A stretch of 10,962 bases of DNA from an uncultured Clostridia bacterium (GTDB taxonomy: Bacteria > Bacillota > Clostridia > Christensenellales > UBA1242). Within the stretch, counting starts at the first letter, position 1. The number at the start of each line of letters is the position of its first letter. The DNA is taken from positions 1-10,962 of the forward strand of contig USJH01000020.1 in assembly GCA_900554955.1 (NCBI GenBank), in the 5' to 3' direction. The position numbers were made by a program, and so were the translations under genes. This document shows positions 5,836 to 10,962 of the stretch, piece by piece. The notes under the pieces were generated by a model. The model was not told the DNA's origin and ran no database searches. It worked only from the letters and a program-made list of their open reading frames with translations.

Positions 5836-7035
5836 ATGAGTAAGAAAATTTTAGTTATCAACGCAGGAAGCAGCAGCCTTAAATTTCAATTTATCGACAC
5901 TGAAACTGAAGAAGTTTTTGCAAAAGGAAACGTTGAAAGAATCAATGAAGAAGGCTCTTTCCTTCGTTATAAAGCACATGGAAAAGAAACAATTAAAGAT
6001 AAACCAATTTATAACCATACACAAGCAATGGAAATGGTTATTGAAGCATTGACAGACAAGGAGATTGGTGTTATCAAAAATGTTAATGAAATTGATGCTT
6101 TTGGCCACAGAGTTGTTAATGTTGGTGAATCATATTTTGATCCATGCATTGTTACAAAGAAGATTTTGGAAGATTTCAAAACAAAAATAGATTTCTCACC
6201 ACTTCACGTTCCTGGAGCAATTGCTGGAATGGAAGCATGCATGAGCATTTGTCCAAAAACTCCAAATGTTGCAGTTTTTGACATTGGATTCCACAAAACT
6301 TTGCCAGAATATGTATATCGCTATGCAATTCCAACAAAATATTATGATGAATATAAGATTCGTCGTTATGGAGCACATGGAACAAGCCACTATTATGTTA
6401 CACAAAGATGTGCAGACATTATGGGCAAAAAACCTGAGAACCTTAACATGGTTTCATGCCATATTGGAAGTGGTGCAAGTATTTGTGCTGTTAAAAATGG
6501 TAAAAGCTTTGAGACTTCAATGGGATTTACTCCACTTGAAGGAATCATCATGAACACACGTTCTGGAGATATTGATCCTGCTGTTGTTGAATATATTTGC
6601 AACAAAGAGGGAAAAACTGTCTCTGAAGTTTTGACAATGCTTAACAAAAAGTCAGGTCTTTTCGGACTTACAAATGGCGTTGCAGATATGCGTGACATTC
6701 TTGAAAACATGGGAAGAGCAGATGTTAAACTTGCTTTTGACATGTATTGTCACAGAATTAAAAAATATATCTGCTCATATATTGGAGTTCTTGGCGGAGT
6801 TGACGCAATTGTGTTTACTGCTGGTTGCGGTGAACATACACCTGAACTTCGTGAAGCTGTAACAAATGGTTTGGAATTTATGGGAATTAAAGTTGACCAT
6901 GACAAAAACTTTGGTGCAAAACGTGGGGAAGAATGCGAAATTTCTACTGCTGATTCTAAAGTTAAGGTTTACATTATTCCAACAAACGAAGAACTTGTAA
7001 TTGCGAAAGAAACTGAAAAATTATTAAAAAAGTAA
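5836..7035 (+). CDS. ackA: Acetate kinase family enzyme (divergent active site)
   Basis: A 399-residue ASKHA-fold kinase converting acetyl-phosphate + ADP to acetate + ATP, completing the Pta-AckA pathway in the cytoplasm. Motifs: INAGSSSLKFQ at 8-18, GHRVV with catalytic Arg92, PLH with His124, VFDIGFH with Asp149, HGTSH with His181, CHIGSGAS at 208-215, MGFTPLEG at 229-236, NTRSGDIDP with Arg242, FTAGCGEHTPE, and PTNEE with Glu385. The usual catalytic residues are kept, but six normally constant positions differ: NVG for HGG (95-97), Val125 for Asn in PLHNP, IG for TA at 150-151, Ala180 for the Phe of the acetate pocket (Phe179 in Methanosarcina), Ser212 for the Asn of HLGNG, and Asn240 for Gly before TRSG. 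AAAGGAG lies 7 bases before the ATG. It is the second gene of the pta operon. Acetate is the likely substrate, but a larger acyl group is possible. Confidence 0.93.
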   Translation: MSKKILVINAGSSSLKFQFIDTETEEVFAKGNVERINEEGSFLRYKAHGKETIKDKPIYNHTQAMEMVIEALTDKEIGVIKNVNEIDAFGHRVVNVGESYFDPCIVTKKILEDFKTKIDFSPLHVPGAIAGMEACMSICPKTPNVAVFDIGFHKTLPEYVYRYAIPTKYYDEYKIRRYGAHGTSHYYVTQRCADIMGKKPENLNMVSCHIGSGASICAVKNGKSFETSMGFTPLEGIIMNTRSGDIDPAVVEYICNKEGKTVSEVLTMLNKKSGLFGLTNGVADMRDILENMGRADVKLAFDMYCHRIKKYICSYIGVLGGVDAIVFTAGCGEHTPELREAVTNGLEFMGIKVDHDKNFGAKRGEECEISTADSKVKVYIIPTNEELVIAKETEKLLKK

Positions 7036-7052
7036 GTTTATTTTAAATTTCA

Positions 7053-7081
7053 TTGACAAAATGAGAGATTTAATATATACT
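7053..7081 (+). promoter_or_regulatory. Strong sigma-A promoter for yceD-rpmF
   Basis: A perfect TTGACA (7053-7058), a 17-base spacer and TATACT (7076-7081, 5/6 of consensus) give a predicted start near 7088, 20 bases before the yceD ATG. No terminator is seen between ackA and this site, so read-through from pta-ackA may add to its output. Confidence 0.85.
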
Positions 7082-7107
7082 TTCTTAGTGCTTGTAAAGG
7101 GGACAAA

Positions 7108-7623
7108 ATGACTGAACTTGAATTTTCACAAGCTCTTGAAACTCCAATGAAAGAGTTTCATTGCAACTTTTCATTTAAGCCAAACATAAGTGAAGATGCT
7201 TTTGCACCACACAAATTGCTTGGTGATGCATCTGTCCAATTGACATATTATGTTGACTATGATAGTGTGCTTCATTTGAAAGGGAACCTTAGAGTTTTAT
7301 GTGATTTTGTTTGTGATAGATGTGCTTCGTCTTTCGAGAAAAACTTGTTTTTAGAGTTTGACGAAAAAATTTATCCATCTTCAGAAGAAGAAAATGAAGA
7401 TCTTTTATATGATATGCCACACATAGTACTTGATCAAATCTTCTCAGATTTCATCATATTGAACTTTCCATCACGAATTTTATGTAGGGAAAGTTGCAAA
7501 GGAATCTGTCCAACATGTGGTGCAAATTTGAATGATGGCGAGTGCGATTGCATGGCAAACAAAATTGGTAAAAATAATCCATTTGCGGAGTTATTTAAAA
7601 GTAAATTAGGAGGGAAAAAGTAA
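7108..7623 (+). CDS. yceD: YceD/DUF177 family protein linked to ribosomal protein L32
   Basis: A soluble 171-residue protein of the DUF177 (YceD; YlbN in Bacillus) family, almost always encoded just before rpmF. Its biochemical role is not settled; in bacteria and plastids it has been tied to 23S rRNA accumulation. Visible features are a beta-rich N-terminal half with CDFVCDRC at 65-72, an acidic Glu-rich patch around 90-100, a C-terminal cysteine cluster (CKGICPTCGANL and ECDC at 130-148) that may bind zinc, and an NPFAELFKSK tail that matches the usual DPRxxxL end of the family. The ATG has AAAGGGGA just upstream. Its stop overlaps the rpmF start by one base (TAATG), so YceD and L32 are translationally coupled. 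It is transcribed from the strong promoter at 7053-7081. Confidence 0.93.
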   Translation: MTELEFSQALETPMKEFHCNFSFKPNISEDAFAPHKLLGDASVQLTYYVDYDSVLHLKGNLRVLCDFVCDRCASSFEKNLFLEFDEKIYPSSEEENEDLLYDMPHIVLDQIFSDFIILNFPSRILCRESCKGICPTCGANLNDGECDCMANKIGKNNPFAELFKSKLGGKK

Positions 7624-7814
7624 TGGCAGTTCCAAAACATAAAGTATCAAAATCAGCAGGCAGAAGCAGAGTTGCAAACTGGAAAGCAACCGCTCCTACA
7701 CTTGCAGAATGCCCACAATGTCACACATTGAAAGCTTCTCATGCTGTTTGCCCAGAATGCGGATACTATAATGGTGAGAAAAAGATGCTTGTTAAGGCAG
7801 ACGAAAAAAAATAA
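7623..7814 (+). CDS. rpmF: 50S ribosomal protein L32 (zinc-binding form)
   Basis: A 63-residue bL32 with the family N-terminus MAVPKHKVSKSAGRSR and a zinc ribbon of four cysteines: Cys30, Cys33 (CPQC), Cys43 and Cys46 (CPEC). This is the zinc-binding form, not a cysteine-free paralogue. A consensus AGGAGG (7608-7613) lies 9 bases before the ATG, which overlaps the yceD stop. It is the last gene of the yceD-rpmF unit and is followed by a strong terminator at 7849-7879. Confidence 0.98.
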   Translation: MAVPKHKVSKSAGRSRVANWKATAPTLAECPQCHTLKASHAVCPECGYYNGEKKMLVKADEKK

Positions 7815-7848
7815 GCCTTGCTTTTTCTTTAAACCATAAGAAATGTTA

Positions 7849-7879
7849 AACAACACTATGAAATAGTGTTGTTTTTTTT
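7849..7879 (+). terminator. Rho-independent terminator after rpmF
   Basis: A perfect 11-bp stem (7849-7859 with 7863-7873) and a GAA loop are followed by an unbroken T run to 7879. It separates yceD-rpmF from the plsX promoter just downstream. Confidence 0.93.
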
Positions 7880-7908
7880 GCTTTTTATTCAAAAATTCGT
7901 TTAATAAT

Positions 7909-7938
7909 TTGCCAATGCTTTAATGTTTGTTATATAAT
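7909..7938 (+). promoter_or_regulatory. Sigma-A promoter for plsX-rnc-smc
   Basis: TTGCCA (7909-7914, 5/6), an 18-base spacer and a perfect TATAAT (7933-7938) give a predicted start near 7945. The -10 overlaps an in-frame ATG at 7937, arguing against that codon as the plsX start. No FapR-type operator (TTAGTACCT with its inverted copy) is seen nearby. Confidence 0.75.
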
Positions 7939-7975
7939 GAACATGTATTATTGTGACAAAAAGGGGATTCTTATT

Positions 7976-8974
7976 TTGAAAATTGCTATTGATGCTTTTG
8001 GTGGAGATAATGCACCACTTGAAATTGTTAAAGGTGCAATCACTTCTGTAAATTTAATTGATGATGTTGAAATTGTTTTGGTTGGAGATCAAATAAAAAT
8101 TCAAGAAATATTAGATGAATATGGCTATAAAGGAAACAAAATTGAAATTCTTCATGCAACTGAAGTTATAACTAATGAGGAGGCTCCAACAGTTGCAATT
8201 AGAACAAAGAAAAACAGTTCTATTGTTGTTGGACTTAATGCACTTAAAGAACGTGATGATATTGTGGGCTTTATCAGTGCTGGAAGCACTGGTGCTGTTC
8301 TTGCTGGTGGAACTTTCATTGTCGGAAGAATGCCTAATGTTATGCGTCCTGCACTTGCACCTGTTTTGCCAACAGTGAAGGGAACAGAAACAATGCTTAT
8401 CGATTCTGGAGCAAATGTTGATTGCAAGCCTGAATATCTTGTTCAGTTTGCAAAAATGGGAACTGCTTTCTTTAAAACAATGAAAGGAATTGAAAATCCA
8501 AAGGTTGCTCTTTTGAATATTGGTGCTGAAAATAAGAAAGGTAATGCTTTAACTCATGAAGCATTTGAGCTTTTAAGTCAAGCCGAAGGCATCAATTTTG
8601 TTGGAAATATCGAGGCAAGAAACCTTCTCGATGGTGATGTTGATGTTGTTGTTGCAGATGGATTTGCTGGAAATATAGCATTGAAAGCATCTGAAGGTGC
8701 AATTTTAAACCTTATGAAAATTTTGAAAAATGAAATCAATAATGCCTCACTTTTTTCTAAAATTGGTGCGGGAATGATGAAGCCAGTTTTCAAAAGCCTT
8801 AAAACTCATTTTGATTATAACAAACTTGGTGGATCAACTTTTGTTGGAATCAAGAAAATTGTTTTCAAAACACATGGAACTTGCAAGGCAGAAACTATTC
8901 TTTCTTGTGTAAATCAGGTTAAAGATATTTATAACAGTGGCTTTATTTCAAAACTTGCAGAAGCTTTTCAATAG
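7976..8974 (+). CDS. plsX: Phosphate acyltransferase PlsX (TTG start)
   Basis: A 332-residue enzyme converting acyl-ACP + phosphate to acyl-phosphate, the first step of the PlsX-PlsY route to lysophosphatidic acid; it acts at the membrane surface. Motifs: KIAIDAFGGDNAP (2-14) at the N-terminus, NEEAPTVAIRTKKNSS (67-82), the SAGSTGAVLAGG glycine-rich segment (101-112), RPALAPVLPT (124-133), LIDSGANVDCKPEYL (141-155), NIGAENKKG (181-189), ADGFAGNIALKASEG (227-241), and a GGSTFVG segment near 285. A start at ATG 7937 would overlap the -10 box and precede the predicted transcript. The TTG at 7976 has GGGGA 8 bases upstream and restores the family N-terminus and length (Bacillus PlsX has about 333 residues). 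It is followed 8 bases later by rnc, whose ribosome site overlaps the TAG stop. The acpP gene usual at this spot is missing. Confidence 0.94.
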   Translation: MKIAIDAFGGDNAPLEIVKGAITSVNLIDDVEIVLVGDQIKIQEILDEYGYKGNKIEILHATEVITNEEAPTVAIRTKKNSSIVVGLNALKERDDIVGFISAGSTGAVLAGGTFIVGRMPNVMRPALAPVLPTVKGTETMLIDSGANVDCKPEYLVQFAKMGTAFFKTMKGIENPKVALLNIGAENKKGNALTHEAFELLSQAEGINFVGNIEARNLLDGDVDVVVADGFAGNIALKASEGAILNLMKILKNEINNASLFSKIGAGMMKPVFKSLKTHFDYNKLGGSTFVGIKKIVFKTHGTCKAETILSCVNQVKDIYNSGFISKLAEAFQ

Positions 8975-8982
8975 GAGATATA

Positions 8983-9645
8983 ATGGAAGATTTTAAAGCT
9001 GTTGAAGCAATTGTTATGCATGAATATAAAGATAAAAACCTTTTGAAAAATGCCTTTATTCATTCAAGCTATGCAAACGAACATAAAGTTCGCTCAAATG
9101 AAAGGCTTGAATTTTTGGGTGATAGCGTTTTATCAGTTATCGTTACTGATGAAATTTATCATAAATATCGCAAAAATGAGGGTGATCTTTCCAAAATAAG
9201 GGCATCACTTGTAAGTGAAAAATCTTTATCATTTATTTTTGATGGTCTTGGACTTACAAAGTTTTTGCAATGTGGTGAAGGGTTTAAAGGAAAAACCCCA
9301 ACACCAGCAATGCAAGCTGATGCAATGGAAGCATTGATTGCTTCACTTTATCTTGATGCGGGAATTGAAAAGGCAAGAGAGTTTGTTTTAAGGGTGATGA
9401 GTGAAGCTCTTAAGGGCATCAGCACACATGGTGTTCCAGACAGTAACAAATCACTTTTGCAAGAAAAATTTAAAACTGCAAAAATATCATATCAAGTATC
9501 ATCGGTTGGAGAAGGTGAAGAAAAAACCTATACTTCAAAAGTATATATAAATGGTGTTATGTCAGGCATAGGAGTTTCGGGCAAAAAACGTGAAGCTGAA
9601 GAAATTTCGGCACATAAAGCTCTTGAAAACATTAAAAAGATTTAA
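8983..9645 (+). CDS. rnc: Ribonuclease III
   Basis: A 220-residue double-strand-specific endonuclease for rRNA precursor processing and mRNA turnover; it acts as a homodimer. The RNase III domain (about 1-147) has the signature NERLEFLGDSVL at 39-50. Catalytic metal ligands are Glu40, Glu43 and Asp47, with Asp113 and Glu116 in ADAMEALIASLYLD. The double-stranded RNA-binding domain follows at about 150-220 (SNKSLLQEKFKT to the C-terminal KREAEEISAHKALENI). All key residues are present and the length is normal. AGGAG (8973-8977), overlapping the plsX stop, serves the ATG. Being directly upstream of smc is the common Firmicutes order, though here no acpP or radical-SAM gene intervenes. Confidence 0.97.
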   Translation: MEDFKAVEAIVMHEYKDKNLLKNAFIHSSYANEHKVRSNERLEFLGDSVLSVIVTDEIYHKYRKNEGDLSKIRASLVSEKSLSFIFDGLGLTKFLQCGEGFKGKTPTPAMQADAMEALIASLYLDAGIEKAREFVLRVMSEALKGISTHGVPDSNKSLLQEKFKTAKISYQVSSVGEGEEKTYTSKVYINGVMSGIGVSGKKREAEEISAHKALENIKKI

Positions 9646-9663
9646 AAATAGTGGGATAAAATA

Positions 9664-10962
9664 ATGAAATTTAAAGAACTAGACATTTATGGTTTCAAAT
9701 CATTTGCAGACAAACTTGAAGTCAAGTTTGAAGCAGGAATAACTGGAATTGTTGGACCAAACGGTTGTGGAAAAAGTAACGTTGCAGACTCTATTCGTTG
9801 GGTTATGGGTGAACAAAGTGCAAAATCACTTCGTGGTGCCAGCATGCAAGACGTAATTTTCAATGGAACTGAAGCAAGAAAGCCTCAGTCTTTTTGTGAA
9901 GTTTCTTTGATTTTTGACAACTCTACAAGAATTTTCCCGGTTGACTATGACGAAGTTGTTTTAACAAGAAAACTTTATCGTTCGGGCGAAAGTGAATATC
10001 TTATCAATAAAAATCCATGTCGCCTTAAAGACATTACAGATATTTTGCATGATTCTGGACTTGGTAAAGAAAGCTATTGTGTTATTGGACAAGGTAAAAT
10101 TGACAGCCTTTTGTCTGCAAAGCCAGAAGAACGTCGTTCTGTTTTTGAAGAAGCAGCTGGAATTTCTAAGTTTAAAAACCGTAAAATTGAAGCTGAAAGA
10201 AAACTTGAAAGAACAAGAGACAACTTGACACGTCTTTATGATATTATTTCAGAGCTTGAAAATCGTCTTGGACCTCTTACAAAGCAATCTGAAAATGCGA
10301 AAAAGTTCTTGGAACTTCGTGATAGACTTAAAAATTTAGAACTTAATATTTATGTTTATCAATATGACAATGCGGCAACAAACAAAGCTCAAATCAATGA
10401 GAAACTTGATGCTATCAACGAAGAACTTGAAATTAAAACTGCCGACTTTGAAAGAGCTGTAAATGCATTTAACAACTGCTCACAAAAAATTCAAGATCTT
10501 GACAAGAACATTGAATCATTGCGTGACGAACTTTTGAACCTTACTGTTGGACTTGAAAAGAAATCTGGTGAAGCAAAGCTTTTGCAAGAAAAAATTGCCA
10601 ACTTGAAAACTTCAAGTGATAAGCTCGATTCTGATATTAAGCAAGATGAAATTTTGCGTGAATCTATTGCTAGGGCACTTGAAGAGAAAAAGAAAAATCT
10701 TGCACTTCAAAACACAATGCTTGAAGAACTTGAAAAGCAAAGCGAAAAGATTAATGAAGAATATTTGGAAGTTGCTGACCGTCTTTTAGTTGGTGAAAAA
10801 CAAGCAGAAGAACAAGAAGGCGAGATCTATAGCACACTTGAAACTCTTGGAGACGTTAAGAGTAATCTTTCATCAATTAAAACCGAAAAACAAGCACTTC
10901 TTGACAAGAAAGTTGAAGTTGAAAGCAAACAAAAAGAACTTGAAACTTCAATTTCATCTCTA
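9664..10962 (+). CDS. smc: Chromosome partition/condensation protein SMC, N-terminal part (3' end outside window)
   Basis: The first 433 codons of SMC, an ABC-type ATPase whose homodimer with ScpA/ScpB compacts and helps segregate the chromosome. The frame is open with no stop from 9664 to the last base. The N-terminus MKFKELDIYGFKSFADK is typical. Walker A is GPNGCGKSN (31-39). SIRWVMGEQSAKSLRG and DVIFNGTEARKP follow, then IGQGKID (Q-loop region) and the EERRSVFEEAAGISKFKNRK segment that ends the ATPase head. From about residue 180 the sequence is charged coiled coil (Glu/Lys/Leu-rich) running off the edge. Hinge, second coiled coil and C-terminal head with signature and Walker B lie outside. 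The ATG has a modest GTGGGA site 7 bases upstream, 18 bases after rnc. Confidence 0.97.
   Translation, partial: MKFKELDIYGFKSFADKLEVKFEAGITGIVGPNGCGKSNVADSIRWVMGEQSAKSLRGASMQDVIFNGTEARKPQSFCEVSLIFDNSTRIFPVDYDEVVLTRKLYRSGESEYLINKNPCRLKDITDILHDSGLGKESYCVIGQGKIDSLLSAKPEERRSVFEEAAGISKFKNRKIEAERKLERTRDNLTRLYDIISELENRLGPLTKQSENAKKFLELRDRLKNLELNIYVYQYDNAATNKAQINEKLDAINEELEIKTADFERAVNAFNNCSQKIQDLDKNIESLRDELLNLTVGLEKKSGEAKLLQEKIANLKTSSDKLDSDIKQDEILRESIARALEEKKKNLALQNTMLEELEKQSEKINEEYLEVADRLLVGEKQAEEQEGEIYSTLETLGDVKSNLSSIKTEKQALLDKKVEVESKQKELETSISSL

Noticed and set aside
5430..5843. A 137-codon open frame on the plus strand within pta
   Set aside because: It lies in another frame of a clearly conserved gene, is biased to Gln, Leu and Phe as expected from shifted CTT/CAA/GAA codons, and has no ribosome site or recognisable domain.
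6393..6743. A 116-codon antisense open frame within ackA
   Set aside because: It is fully inside ackA on the opposite strand, with no family resemblance; a shadow of codon bias.
7815..7975. Riboswitch or FapR operator upstream of plsX
   Set aside because: The interval is explained by the rpmF terminator and a sigma-A promoter; no conserved leader structure or FapR palindrome is visible.
1..10962. Possible reassigned genetic code, since no gene here ends in TGA
   Set aside because: All Trp residues are coded by TGG, no in-frame TGA interrupts a conserved protein, and TAA preference is normal for low-GC genomes.
1..10962. Mobile element, phage, defence or CRISPR content
   Set aside because: Every gene fits a conserved core neighbourhood or a plausible lineage gene, and no transposase, integrase, terminal repeats or spaced direct repeats were seen.

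Overview
The window is low-GC DNA with a housekeeping gene order known from Bacillota, most like an uncultured Clostridia-type bacterium. The evidence is the chain alr, rsmD, ylbJ, tmcAL (ylbM), pta, ackA, yceD, rpmF, plsX, rnc, smc, strong AGGAG-type ribosome binding sites, sigma-A-type promoters, and a YlbJ-type sporulation membrane protein that suggests a spore-forming ancestry. All Trp codons are TGG and every complete gene ends in TAA or TAG, so the standard bacterial code fits. I see no RNA genes, insertion sequences, CRISPR arrays, phage genes or other mobile DNA, and no gene-free stretch longer than about 165 bases.

Left block (1-1351): the 3' end of alanine racemase, then rsmD (16S rRNA methyltransferase) 1 base later, then a coiled-coil protein whose start overlaps the rsmD stop. 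The block ends at a perfect hairpin that also serves the convergent ylbJ gene. coaD, often found beside rsmD in relatives, is not here.

Middle block (1376-4694): ylbJ on the minus strand diverges from a PnuC-like membrane protein on the plus strand. That gene converges on tmcAL (minus strand) across a second bidirectional terminator.

Acetate block (4695-7035): tmcAL, whose family product uses acetate and ATP to acetylate a tRNA cytidine, diverges from pta-ackA, the acetyl-CoA/acetyl-phosphate/acetate pathway, across a 92-base shared promoter region. The encoded acetate kinase differs from the usual sequence at several active-site positions, including Ala where the acetate pocket normally has Phe. 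This is the most interesting signal in the window.

Right block (7053-10962): a near-consensus promoter drives yceD-rpmF, ending in a strong terminator. A second good promoter starts plsX-rnc-smc (phospholipid synthesis, RNase III, chromosome condensation). plsX is best started at a TTG codon. The acpP gene often found between plsX and rnc is absent. smc runs off the right edge.

Overall this is an ordinary core-genome region. The points worth following up are the acetate kinase pocket, the PnuC-like protein, the coiled-coil protein, the Asn/Ser-rich loop in YlbJ, and the genes missing from their usual places.
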